Positions 46,637 through 54,561 of a stretch of DNA of 64,000 nucleotides are shown piece by piece. Under the pieces are notes generated by a model that had not been told where the DNA came from, did no database searches, and worked only from the letters and a program-made list of their open reading frames with translations. The stretch comes from Virgibacillus dokdonensis (GTDB lineage Bacteria > Bacillota > Bacilli > Bacillales > Amphibacillaceae). The stretch spans positions 777,315 to 841,314 of the forward strand of contig NZ_LT745763.1 of assembly GCF_900166595.1 (NCBI RefSeq). Direction: 5' to 3'. Each line of letters begins with the position of its first letter. The first letter of the stretch is position 1. Both the position numbers and the translations under genes were made by a program.

Positions 46637-47482
46637 ATGAAGGAGAAACCAGCTTGGACGTTTAATGGGTATGCGGGAGTTTTAATTATTGCATTTTTGT
46701 TGGCGGGTACGGTATTTAGCTTTTTAGAACAACAATTTATTATTGGAATTCTTTGTGTCATCGTAGCTGTTACTTTAGGAAGTGGAATTACTTTAATCCA
46801 GCCAAACCAGTCTGCAGTTGTCATGTTTTTAGGGAAGTACATGGGAAGTATTCGGAAGGAAGGAATTGTGATAACAGTCCCTTTCTCTGTTCGAAAAATG
46901 ATTTCGCTTCGTGTGCGAAATTTTAATAGTAATCGCTTAAAGGTTAATGATGTTAACGGAAATCCAATTGAGATTGCTGCGGTTATTGTTTTCAAAGTCA
47001 TTGATAGTGCAAAAGCCGTATTTGATGTGGATCAGTATGAACAATTTGTAGAAATTCAAAGCGAGACGGCAATTCGTGCGGTAGCTACCAAATATCCTTA
47101 TGATTCTTTTTCAGACGCGGAACTATCCCTTCGTGGAAATGCGGAAGAGGTATCGAATGAACTGCGTGTTGAATTACAAGAGCGTTTGAAGGTAGCAGGT
47201 GTAGAAGTAATTGAAACACGGTTAACCCATTTAGCTTATTCTACGGAAATCGCTCAAGCAATGCTCCAACGTCAACAAGCAAGTGCGATTATTGCAGCAA
47301 GAAAACAAATTGTGGAAGGAGCCGTAGGGATGGTGCAGGATGCCATTACGCAATTAGAGCAAGACGGCGCAGTAGAACTTGATGATGAGCGTCGTGTGGC
47401 CATGGCCAATAATTTACTCGTATCCATTGTTGCTGATCAAGGCACGCAACCTGTTATAAACACAGGATCCCTATACCAGTAA
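46637..47482 (+). CDS. SPFH/Band 7 domain protein
   Basis: This 281-residue protein has two N-terminal hydrophobic stretches (about residues 9-55) and an SPFH domain beginning [20 protein letters not shown]. It continues with [20 protein letters not shown] and ends in a helical region with [17 protein letters not shown] and a short tail. SPFH proteins form oligomeric membrane scaffolds of flotillin/stomatin type. The 59-residue ribbon-helix-helix gene follows after 16 bases, forming a two-gene unit found in Bacilli. The exact role is unknown. Confidence 0.85.
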   Translation: MKEKPAWTFNGYAGVLIIAFLLAGTVFSFLEQQFIIGILCVIVAVTLGSGITLIQPNQSAVVMFLGKYMGSIRKEGIVITVPFSVRKMISLRVRNFNSNRLKVNDVNGNPIEIAAVIVFKVIDSAKAVFDVDQYEQFVEIQSETAIRAVATKYPYDSFSDAELSLRGNAEEVSNELRVELQERLKVAGVEVIETRLTHLAYSTEIAQAMLQRQQASAIIAARKQIVEGAVGMVQDAITQLEQDGAVELDDERRVAMANNLLVSIVADQGTQPVINTGSLYQ

Positions 47483-47498
47483 TAAAAAGAGGGGTTTT

Positions 47499-47678
47499 AT
47501 GGCAAAAAAGAAAAGCTTTCCGTTACGGATTGACCCAAAGTTGTATGAGATATTGCAAGTTTGGGCTAAAGATGAATTTCGCAGTGTAAATAGTCATGTA
47601 GAATTTCTGTTACGAGAAGCAATTAAAAAAGCGGGTAGACTACCAAAAAGTGATGATAAAAAAATAGGGGAAGATTAG
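47499..47678 (+). CDS. Small ribbon-helix-helix (Arc-like) protein
   Basis: This 59-residue basic protein reads MAKKKSFPLRIDPKLYEI at the start, the strand plus first helix of an Arc/MetJ ribbon-helix-helix fold, then SVNSHVEFLLREAIKKAGR as the second helix. GAGGGGTTTT precedes the ATG. It lies 16 bases after the SPFH gene and ends before a strong terminator, so both are probably co-transcribed. It could bind DNA and regulate its own operon, or act as a partner of the SPFH protein. It is not an obvious antitoxin, since no toxin gene is next to it. Confidence 0.78.
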   Translation: MAKKKSFPLRIDPKLYEILQVWAKDEFRSVNSHVEFLLREAIKKAGRLPKSDDKKIGED

Positions 47679-47682
47679 TTGT

Positions 47683-47726
47683 AAAGCTTGCAAGAAGCCA
47701 AGATGGCATTCTGCAAGCTTTTTTGT
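47683..47726 (+). terminator. Terminator of the SPFH/ribbon-helix-helix unit
   Basis: AAGCTTGCA and TGCAAGCTT pair around an inner GCC/GGC stem and TTTTTT follows. Confidence 0.88.
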
Positions 47727-47895
47727 ATTTATTTTATGTAATGAGTCACATTCCAGATAAACTTTTCCATAGTTATCCCGAACATATAGCTTGTGTGTTT
47801 ATAAAACAATCATTGTATAAAAAATAGCAAAAGTGTTTGATAAATAGCGCTCTGAAAATATGTCGAGAAAAACTTGATACATATGCTAAAAAAGG

Positions 47896-47924
47896 TTGAC
47901 GAGTGAGCTGTTTTGTTATATGGT
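47896..47924 (+). promoter_or_regulatory. Promoter of the first GntR-ABC operon
   Basis: TTGACG (47896-47901), a 17-base spacer and TATGGT (47919-47924). The operator overlaps its -10 box. Confidence 0.6.
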
Positions 47925-47945
47925 TAGTTACATAAGTAATTAACC
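47922..47945. promoter_or_regulatory. Palindromic operator for the YtrA-type GntR regulator
   Basis: GGTTAGTTAC-ATAA-GTAATTAACC has 10-base arms with one mismatch and lies 15 bases before the regulator start codon. Confidence 0.7.
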
Positions 47946-47960
47946 AATGAAGGTGATGAG

Positions 47961-48329
47961 ATGAAGCCTAAATTAGATGAAAGCAAACCGATCTTCTTGC
48001 AAATTAAAGAGCAGTTGGAAGATTCGATTATAACTGGTGCTTTAAATCCTGGCGAACGAGTACCATCGACAAATGAATTTGCCAGTTACTATAAGATAAA
48101 TCCGGCAACGGCTGCAAAAGGAATTAATGAACTCGTTGATGAGTCCATTTTGTATAAGCGAAGGGGTGTAGGTATGTTTGTAACGGATGATGCAAAGCAA
48201 TTATTAATTGATAAGCGAAAGCAATCCTTTTACAAAAATTATGTATTACCGTTAAAAAGTGAAGCAAAGAAACTGCATATTAGTCAATCAGAGTTGGAAA
48301 AAATGGTAGAAAGGTTGGATGAAGAATGA
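47961..48329 (+). CDS. GntR-family regulator, YtrA subfamily
   Basis: This 122-residue protein has the GntR winged helix (PIFLQIKEQLEDSIITGAL, GERVPSTNEFASYYKINPATAAKGINELV, YKRRGVGMFV) and only a short C-terminal dimer helix pair, as is usual in the YtrA subfamily. It probably represses its own operon through the palindrome at 47922-47945. Its stop overlaps the start of the ABC ATPase gene by four bases, so regulator, ATPase and membrane protein are translated together. YtrA systems respond to cell-envelope antibiotics in B. subtilis. Confidence 0.9.
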   Translation: MKPKLDESKPIFLQIKEQLEDSIITGALNPGERVPSTNEFASYYKINPATAAKGINELVDESILYKRRGVGMFVTDDAKQLLIDKRKQSFYKNYVLPLKSEAKKLHISQSELEKMVERLDEE

Positions 48330-49201
48330 AAATTGAAGTTCGCCAGTTGACAAAGCAGTATAAGAACAAGTTTGCTTTAAACCATGTTTCCTTCACCTTA
48401 GAAGAACCGAAAATTTACGGATTGTTAGGAAGAAATGGCGCTGGAAAAACAACGTTTATGGATATGCTAGCGGGAAATATTTTGCCAACAAAGGGCGATA
48501 TTTTCGTGAATGGAGAGAGACCTTTTGATAATCGACATGTACAGGAAAATGTTTGTTTGATTAAAGAAGGAAATAACTTCAAAAAAGAGTGGAAAGTGAT
48601 AGAGGTAATTCGACTTTATTCATTTTTCTATCCAAAGTTTGATCAACAGTTAGCGAAACAGTTATTAAAAACATATAACTTGAATCCAAATGCAAAAGTA
48701 AAGACACTCTCCAAAGGAATGGAATCCGCACTCGGTATAACAGTTGGATTAGCTAGCAAGACGCCAATTACGATCTTTGATGAGCCTTATATTGGGTTGG
48801 ACGCTGCAGCGCGAAAACAATTTTATGATGTCATGTTACAAGAGTATGAAAATGAAAAACGAATGATTATTTTTTCCACGCACTTAATTGATGAAGTGAG
48901 TCTTATGTTTGAAGAAGTGCTTATATTACAACAAGGGAAATTGGTATTGCAAAAATCCGCAGAAGCATTACGCCAGCAAACGATTTCTGTAACCGGACGA
49001 CAAGAACAAGTACAGACGTTTATAAAAAATAAACAATTAATTAGTAAGAAGGAATTTATGGGTACGATGACAGCTTATGTATTTGCAGATAGGCAAGAAG
49101 CAAAAGAAGAAGGGCTGGAAGTCGAAAGTATTTCAACGCAAGACTTAATGATACAGTTAACAGAAAAAGAAAGAGAGGATCGCCATGAAGCAATCAGTTA
49201 A
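48326..49201 (+). CDS. ABC transporter ATP-binding protein
   Basis: This 291-residue ATPase has Walker A GRNGAGKTT near residue 37, the signature LSKGMESALG (LSKGM instead of LSGGQ), Walker B ITIFDEPYIGLD and the H-loop STHLIDE. The C-terminal 80 residues are variable. It follows the YtrA regulator with a four-base overlap and shares 17 bases with the membrane protein gene downstream. It is expected to power export or signalling related to envelope stress or a lantibiotic-like compound. Confidence 0.9.
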   Translation: MKIEVRQLTKQYKNKFALNHVSFTLEEPKIYGLLGRNGAGKTTFMDMLAGNILPTKGDIFVNGERPFDNRHVQENVCLIKEGNNFKKEWKVIEVIRLYSFFYPKFDQQLAKQLLKTYNLNPNAKVKTLSKGMESALGITVGLASKTPITIFDEPYIGLDAAARKQFYDVMLQEYENEKRMIIFSTHLIDEVSLMFEEVLILQQGKLVLQKSAEALRQQTISVTGRQEQVQTFIKNKQLISKKEFMGTMTAYVFADRQEAKEEGLEVESISTQDLMIQLTEKEREDRHEAIS

Positions 49202-49886
49202 AGGGATAATTTATTTTTTGTTAGTCGAAATACGTAGGTCATTAATCATTTTTTGGACCATTTTATTTACTATTTTACTTGTTTCACTCGCTTTTTCTTA
49301 TTGGCTATCACAAATAGAAGAAGGCCCTTTTACTTTTAGTTTAACAGGTCCTATCTATGTGTTCTTTAGTGTTTGGGGATTTATTTGTATTAAAGAAATT
49401 ATTCCTTTTTCTATTAAGCTTGGCGCTACTCGGAAGCAAATATGGAGTACCATCGGTCTATTTTTTCTTAGTTTAGCAATGATCAAAGCCGTATTTGTTC
49501 AATTTTTACGAGAAGCGATATGGATATTCAACGATTGGGTTGGCATTGATGTTTTTAGGTTTTTGCACCCTGTTCATTTTCTTACCGATAACTGGTATAG
49601 CCGTATGGTCATAGATGTTGCTATTTTTTCCTTTCTCTTTGTAATATCCTATATTATTGGCTCTGTATTCTATAAGTACGGGCTCATTGGCGGTGGAGGT
49701 TTGTTAGGGTTTATTTTACTTGTTTTACTAATGACAATTGCCACAGGGGACTTTGCTCCATTTGTACGAGAAATGATAGCGAATATGAGTCTTACTTTTT
49801 ATATACAATTGTTTGCAGTGAGCGTAGTGCTTTACCTGTGTTCTTTCTTACTCATCCGTCGAATGACAACGATAAAAGTCCAATAA
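49185..49886 (+). CDS. ABC transporter membrane protein
   Basis: This 233-residue protein has six hydrophobic segments, beginning LLVEIRRSLIIFWTILFTIL and ending with a short basic tail. It resembles ABC-2 type permeases in layout, but I recognise no specific family. Its start overlaps the ATPase gene by 17 bases, and the site AAAGAGAGG lies within that gene. It ends before a large hairpin shared with the convergent operon. Confidence 0.8.
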   Translation: MKQSVKGIIYFLLVEIRRSLIIFWTILFTILLVSLAFSYWLSQIEEGPFTFSLTGPIYVFFSVWGFICIKEIIPFSIKLGATRKQIWSTIGLFFLSLAMIKAVFVQFLREAIWIFNDWVGIDVFRFLHPVHFLTDNWYSRMVIDVAIFSFLFVISYIIGSVFYKYGLIGGGGLLGFILLVLLMTIATGDFAPFVREMIANMSLTFYIQLFAVSVVLYLCSFLLIRRMTTIKVQ

Positions 49887-49901
49887 TCTTTAATCTTTAG
49901 C

Positions 49902-49949
49902 TTACCCTATCCACATGCTTTGTTAGTTTGAAGCAAATGGATAGGGTAA
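49902..49949. terminator. Hairpin between two convergent ABC operons
   Basis: TTACCCTATCCA and TGGATAGGGTAA are perfect 12-base arms with a 24-base loop. It is likely to stop transcription in both directions. Confidence 0.75.
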
Positions 49950-49958
49950 CGATTTATT

Positions 49959-50738
49959 TTATTGGTTTCGACGAATAAAAGTCCGGTTAAAACGATAGAA
50001 GGATGCTAGTAGTATAAGCGCAATGAGCACGATACTTATAATCGTTGTATACATCAATTCAGAAGATACGTCGCCGGTAACAAGGAGTTCTTGAATATAC
50101 ACGGATAAATTAGTTGGACTCCATGCTAAACGGGTTCCTAGTAAGCTTGTTACAAGACTGATAACAGCTGTTGTCCCAATGGTTGCAAAAGCGACTATGC
50201 CAGGTGATTGTGTTACCGTATTAAAGAAAATGGAAACGGTGCAAACAAGCAGCAACCATAGCCCGTAGTAAAAAATGACAGCGAGCAACATAGAGAAAGT
50301 GATTTCCCCATAAAGTATGTTCGTATAATACCAGCTCGCCGTCATACCAATAATAAAAGCAGCGAAGACGAGTAAAAGGAGGGAAAGCCACTTCGCAAGC
50401 ACAAATTTGGTATATGACACAGGTTTGACAAGGACAAGCTCTATAACTCCGCTTTTTCGCTCACCACTAATGATACCCATGGATAAGAGGACAATAACTA
50501 GAACACCTAACGTAGAATATTGGCTTACACTCATCATGATTGCATCAGCTGGTGAAAACGTAGGTAACTCAATTACTGCACCATCTCCTAAACCACCAAC
50601 CGATTCTAATATTTCTGGAAGGTAATAATTCGTTATCGGGTCCATAATAGCTAATAGAATAAAAACGAGCGGTACCCATATCCACTTTTTATTACGCCAA
50701 TTTTCCAAAACTTCTTTTTTAAAAAGTACTTTCATCAT
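49959..50738 (-). CDS. ABC-2 type transporter permease (YhcI-like)
   Basis: This 259-residue protein has six hydrophobic segments and the ABC-2 layout: an N-terminal KKEVLENWRNKKWIWVPL segment, a first membrane helix, a large extracytoplasmic loop and ISGERKSGVIELVLVKPVS near residue 92, which is typical of such permeases. It overlaps the ATPase gene by four bases and is the last gene of the five-gene operon that resembles B. subtilis yhcF-yhcI. Confidence 0.87.
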   Translation of the reverse strand: MMKVLFKKEVLENWRNKKWIWVPLVFILLAIMDPITNYYLPEILESVGGLGDGAVIELPTFSPADAIMMSVSQYSTLGVLVIVLLSMGIISGERKSGVIELVLVKPVSYTKFVLAKWLSLLLLVFAAFIIGMTASWYYTNILYGEITFSMLLAVIFYYGLWLLLVCTVSIFFNTVTQSPGIVAFATIGTTAVISLVTSLLGTRLAWSPTNLSVYIQELLVTGDVSSELMYTTIISIVLIALILLASFYRFNRTFIRRNQ

Positions 50739-51643
50739 ATATTGTTCACCGCCTTCATAAACATCTCTTCTAGTGTAGCTTGCTCAAGTTTAAATGCCAA
50801 TAAAGGCCACTTTTCATCCACGGCTTGTTGCAATATTTCTTGTCTTGCTGTTTCTATATTATTAGCAATCACTTGTACGGTGTCTTTTTCTAGTAATGTG
50901 CTTTTAACATGATGAAGAGCTGCTACTTTCTTTTGATAAAATGCTTGATTTTCCGAGAATTGTAACGTTATTTTTGTCGTTTGATATTTTTGACGTAAGT
51001 CCTTCATTTTTCCTGATTCAATCATTTCTCCCTTACGTAATAAAATTAATTCATCACTAATTTCATCCGCATCACTTAAAATATGGGTGGAGAATAATAC
51101 GGTCATTTCTGTTTTTAGCTGATCCAGTAACGTAAGCACTTCTCTACGTCCGATCGGATCAAGGGATGATACAGGTTCGTCGAGCATGAGTAGCTTCGGT
51201 TGATGGATAATGGCTTGGGCAATGCCGAGACGTTGCTTCATACCACCTGAATAATTGCCAATTCGTTTGTTTTTTGCTTCAGCAATCCCTGTTATATCAA
51301 GTAGTTCCGCACTTCTTTTACGTGATGCGGTCTTGGTTAGACCACCCAGCTGTCCGCTATAGACGAGAAATTCACTTCCTGTCATCCATGAATAAAATAC
51401 AGGATGCTGTGGTAAGTAACCAATAAGCGTTCGCCTATCGATACTTTTATGCTTGTCAAAAATGATTTCCCCAGACGTAGGTTGTAAGAGACCAGCAATC
51501 ATTTGCAGTGTCGTCGTTTTTCCGGCACCATTTGGACCAATTAATGCAATACATTGATGTGGAGTGAATTGGTATGCCAAATCTTGTACCGCATATGTGT
51601 TGTTAAACTGCTTTGATAAATGAGAAATAGTTAAAATCGTCAT
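50735..51643 (-). CDS. ABC transporter ATP-binding protein (YhcH-like)
   Basis: This 302-residue ATPase has Walker A GPNGAGKTT near residue 36, the signature YSGGMKQRLGIAQ near residue 132, Walker B LLMLDEPVSSLDP and the H-loop FSTHILSD. Its C-terminal tail, about 80 residues, fits the ABC-2 exporter class. The start follows AAGGAGAC. It directly follows the small PLDc_N gene and overlaps the permease gene. Together they probably export a peptide or lipid-directed compound. Confidence 0.9.
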   Translation of the reverse strand: MTILTISHLSKQFNNTYAVQDLAYQFTPHQCIALIGPNGAGKTTTLQMIAGLLQPTSGEIIFDKHKSIDRRTLIGYLPQHPVFYSWMTGSEFLVYSGQLGGLTKTASRKRSAELLDITGIAEAKNKRIGNYSGGMKQRLGIAQAIIHQPKLLMLDEPVSSLDPIGRREVLTLLDQLKTEMTVLFSTHILSDADEISDELILLRKGEMIESGKMKDLRQKYQTTKITLQFSENQAFYQKKVAALHHVKSTLLEKDTVQVIANNIETARQEILQQAVDEKWPLLAFKLEQATLEEMFMKAVNNI

Positions 51644-51847
51644 TTATTGGTGTCTCCTTCCGAATAGAAAATATAAAATAGGACCAATTATATTAAGAAA
51701 AATGATGATAATGAGCCATAACCATTTAGGACCATTTGTATTTTTGACTTTTGCCCAATCAATGAGTGCAACAATCACTAATATAAGTTGAATAATGATA
51801 ATCGGTGCTACGATAGCCCAGTTAATAGAATGTAAGATATCTTCCAT
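51644..51847 (-). CDS. Small PLDc_N membrane protein
   Basis: This 67-residue protein has two hydrophobic segments (residues about 10-27 and 41-62) with the PLDc_N features IVALIDWAKVKNTNGPKWLW and NIIGPILYFLFGRR. Such proteins occur in GntR-ABC operons next to exporters and resemble the N-terminus of cardiolipin synthase and bacteriocin-immunity-type proteins. The ATG at 51847 follows AAAGGAGAG. Its stop touches the start of the ATPase gene. Confidence 0.85.
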   Translation of the reverse strand: MEDILHSINWAIVAPIIIIQLILVIVALIDWAKVKNTNGPKWLWLIIIIFLNIIGPILYFLFGRRHQ

Positions 51848-51861
51848 TACCCATCTCTCCT

Positions 51862-52956
51862 TTAACGAGTTAGCAAAATAATACTGAGCGTAAGCAGTGA
51901 AAATGCGAATAGTATTCCCCAAGATTTAGGGTTTGCCCAATTAAACGCCCAACCAATTCCAAAACGTTTTTCTAAAAAAATCGACGGATCCTGTTTATTA
52001 ACATAAAATACGCCTAGTTTCCAATAGCGGTCATTGTCACGATCAATGATTTTATCGTTTCCCTCATCCGCTATTTTTACCCTACTACCACCTTGACCAG
52101 TAGAAAAGGCTAAATAGATAACGCCAACTAACAGAAGCCCATGAATAATGACAGATGTGACAGTAAATACATGGTTACCTTTAGGGAGAAGCAAAATAAA
52201 TTGTGCTACAGAGAGCCATATCGTGAGCAATATACTGCTAGCGATCATATACAGTGACCACCGTCTCCGAAAAATGACATTTTGTTGTAAAGATCTATCT
52301 GGATTTTCCGAACTAATTTGTTGCTTTACCTTTCCAATGAGAATATTGACTGCGAAGAATAAACCTATTAGAAATAGCTGGGTTAACGGTAAAGCGAATA
52401 CGGATAAATAAGATTTGGATACAAAATTTGTCGCTTCACCAAGAAAATCAAAGTTAGTCGGCAATTGATCTGGAAATTGGTCATACCATATATATGTTAG
52501 TGTGGTGGTGATTAGGAAAATTAGAAATGGTATGATAAACCATTTATTAGAGAACTTTAGTTGCTGCGTACGAAACTTTGTGTGAACCATTACTTTTTCT
52601 GTTTTATCGTCCCACCATGTAGCGGCTTTTTTCCGTTGCTTCATTATCCTGTGAAAATAAAGATAAATAAAGAATTCAATGATCATATAGCCAAAAATGA
52701 GAAAGGTGAGAAATACGCCTCCTCTTTTATCTTCCATGATCGATTCGGGCGAAACTAATACAATTCCAAACACAACGATGCTTACAACTACTGTAAGTAA
52801 AGCGTATTTTCTTCGTAATTGTTTCATTTCTGAGGTTGCATATATTTCTTCAGGGATGGACACACCAAAGCTTTCTGTTTTCCTAGTCAAATAAGGTATG
52901 AAAATGAAAAAAAGTGCTAGTGGAATAAATGTGATAGCTAAACTAAAAGTGTTCAT
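51862..52956 (-). CDS. DUF1648/DUF5808 membrane protein
   Basis: This 364-residue protein has about seven or eight hydrophobic segments. The DUF1648 motif is seen as YIWYDQFPDQLPTNFDFLGE near residue 158, and the C-terminal GVFYVNKQDPSIFLEKRFGIGWAFNWANP matches DUF5808 domains. Proteins of this type are common beside GntR regulators and are thought to link to antibiotic resistance operons, though their function is unproven. It overlaps the GntR gene by four bases. Confidence 0.83.
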   Translation of the reverse strand: MNTFSLAITFIPLALFFIFIPYLTRKTESFGVSIPEEIYATSEMKQLRRKYALLTVVVSIVVFGIVLVSPESIMEDKRGGVFLTFLIFGYMIIEFFIYLYFHRIMKQRKKAATWWDDKTEKVMVHTKFRTQQLKFSNKWFIIPFLIFLITTTLTYIWYDQFPDQLPTNFDFLGEATNFVSKSYLSVFALPLTQLFLIGLFFAVNILIGKVKQQISSENPDRSLQQNVIFRRRWSLYMIASSILLTIWLSVAQFILLLPKGNHVFTVTSVIIHGLLLVGVIYLAFSTGQGGSRVKIADEGNDKIIDRDNDRYWKLGVFYVNKQDPSIFLEKRFGIGWAFNWANPKSWGILFAFSLLTLSIILLTR

Positions 52957-53348
52957 AGCTGGTCGCCTCCTTTCATAAGGTTATCGAAAATACGTTCGCA
53001 AATTTCCGAAAATTCTTCCTGCTTTAAATCACGGCAAATGCTCTCAGCTATGAGTGGTCGTAAATTCTTTTCTAACGCCATTTTGCAAGCTTCTGTCGCC
53101 TTTGGGATGCCGTCTGGATGAATCATAACTCCTTTCTGGCGATGAATTTGTAAAAACCCTTCCTGTTTTAATTGTTGGTAGGCTTTATTAACAGTATGTA
53201 AGTTAATGCCGATATCAGCAGCTAGTGACCGAACAGATGGTAAAGCATCACCTGGAAGTAGCTCTTTCTTTGCAATTCCTTCAATAATTTGTCTCATCAA
53301 TTGTAAGTAAATGGGATCTTCGGATTCAAAATCTAGTTCAATAAACAC
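52953..53348 (-). CDS. GntR-family regulator (YhcF-like)
   Basis: This 131-residue regulator has the GntR winged helix (PIYLQLMRQIIEGIAKKEL, PSVRSLAADIGINLHTVNKAYQQL, GFLQIHRQKGVMI) and a short helical C-terminus. It uses a GTG start with AAAGGAG upstream. It is the first gene of the minus-strand exporter operon and probably represses it through the palindrome at 53373-53403, which overlaps the operon's promoter. Confidence 0.9.
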   Translation of the reverse strand: MFIELDFESEDPIYLQLMRQIIEGIAKKELLPGDALPSVRSLAADIGINLHTVNKAYQQLKQEGFLQIHRQKGVMIHPDGIPKATEACKMALEKNLRPLIAESICRDLKQEEFSEICERIFDNLMKGGDQL

Positions 53349-53372
53349 ACTATATAAACTCCTTTTTTTGTT

Positions 53373-53403
53373 CTATCTGTTATACTTATAATATAACAAA
53401 TAG
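53373..53403. promoter_or_regulatory. Palindromic operator for the YhcF-type GntR regulator
   Basis: CTATCTGTTATA and TATAACAAATAG are 12-base arms with one mismatch, spaced by 7 bases, and cover the -10 box of the operon promoter. Confidence 0.7.
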
Positions 53404-53416
53404 ATAAAAATAGCAA
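53388..53416 (-). promoter_or_regulatory. Promoter of the second GntR-ABC operon
   Basis: On the minus strand TTGCTA (53411-53416), a 17-base spacer and TATTAT (53388-53393). Confidence 0.65.
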
Positions 53417-53535
53417 TGTTTGTTTTATTTTTCTTGAAAATTTGCTTAACAGTAACTATGTAAAATGGATAGCACTTTATGCCTTTTACAATAATAAAAA
53501 AACTATCTTGCCTGGTGAACGCCCTTTTTTATCGT

Positions 53536-53574
53536 AAAAAAAGAGTCGGAATAAAGTAATCTTTATTCCGACTC
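53536..53574 (-). terminator. Terminator of the XRE regulator gene
   Basis: GAGTCGGAATAAAG and CTTTATTCCGACTC are perfect 14-base arms, and on the minus strand seven T follow. Confidence 0.92.
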
Positions 53575-53584
53575 CATGTGCGAG

Positions 53585-53998
53585 TTATAATTGCTTATAT
53601 TGTTGAATGATAGCTCCTAGCAATTCGTGTATAGAATGTTGCTTTTTAGGAGTGAGTTGTTTTAATTGAAATAATCTTTCTTTAATTTCTGGAAATGTCA
53701 TTACATATTCCATTATTTCTACAGCCTCATCGTCAAATGATTGATCAGAAGTTTGAAAGACGTGCTTTAGTTCAGCAATCACATTTTCATGAAATGTGTT
53801 ATTGCCTGCTAAATAGTCAATGGATACATGAAAAAGATCTGAAAGTTTCATTAGCGAAGAAATATCTGGGGTAACATGGCTGTTTTCCCATTTGGCTATG
53901 ACAGAGCGTGAAAGCTGAAGCTTATCTGCTAATTGCTGCTGAGTCCAACCTTGTTGCTCTCGTAAACGTTTGATGTTGTATGCAATTTGTATGTTCAT
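53585..53998 (-). CDS. XRE-family helix-turn-helix regulator
   Basis: This 137-residue protein has an N-terminal Cro/CI helix-turn-helix at residues about 6-62 (GWTQQQLADKLQLSRSVIAKWENSHVTPDISSL) and a helical C-terminus of unknown role. The start has only a weak site, GAGTGTGATAG. It stands alone, divergent from a small unknown gene at 54147, and may regulate it. It resembles stand-alone Bacillus XRE regulators rather than a phage repressor, as no phage genes are nearby. Confidence 0.85.
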   Translation of the reverse strand: MNIQIAYNIKRLREQQGWTQQQLADKLQLSRSVIAKWENSHVTPDISSLMKLSDLFHVSIDYLAGNNTFHENVIAELKHVFQTSDQSFDDEAVEIMEYVMTFPEIKERLFQLKQLTPKKQHSIHELLGAIIQQYKQL

Positions 53999-54146
53999 GG
54001 ACTATCACACTCAATTGGTTAAAATTAGAAAAGATTCTATAGTAATTTCCATCCTACCATGATTCTTAAAAGAAAATGGGAAATCATTGTTCTTATTTTG
54101 AACATATTGTAAAATGTTCCTATAAAGAATAAAGAGGAGGAAACAC

Positions 54147-54455
54147 ATGATCTGCTGTCTAAAGATTTATCACCCAACAGTTACGACTTTAACCAAATGT
54201 AAGATGTTACGATTTATGTTTAAAGATTATCCACTTCAAATTGAAGTGATATCAAAAAATGCTGTACTTATATATGTATGGGATGTACCAAAAAAGGAGG
54301 TTTGGCAAGCTTTTATTAACTTTGAAAGTACGAATGTAATTACTGGATATGGATTTAGTGAGGAAAAAGCGGAAGCAAGACTGATAGCAGAAGCAATGGT
54401 AATTAAGTTGTTATCCATGCGAAACAAGAGACAAAAGCATCCACTTGTTTTTTAA
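54147..54455 (+). CDS. Small protein of unknown function
   Basis: This 102-residue frame follows the excellent ribosome site AAAGAGGAGG, so it is probably real. The product is mixed alpha/beta by composition, has a cysteine pair near the start (CC at 3-4) and ends in a basic stretch. I do not recognise a family. It lies between the divergent XRE gene and the convergent yfhF, with a shared hairpin after it. Confidence 0.6.
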   Translation: MICCLKIYHPTVTTLTKCKMLRFMFKDYPLQIEVISKNAVLIYVWDVPKKEVWQAFINFESTNVITGYGFSEEKAEARLIAEAMVIKLLSMRNKRQKHPLVF

Positions 54456-54488
54456 AATTGATGAAGGTTTCAATACATCTAATAAATA

Positions 54489-54536
54489 AACTGGCAGCTT
54501 AAGGTATTATATTGCAAAACTGCCAGTTCATTTTTT
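54489..54536. terminator. Hairpin between the small unknown gene and yfhF
   Basis: AACTGGCAG pairs with CTGCCAGTT around a 22-base loop, followed by CATTTTTTC on the plus strand. Confidence 0.7.
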
Positions 54537-54561
54537 CATAACTTTGCTATCCCGCACAGAT

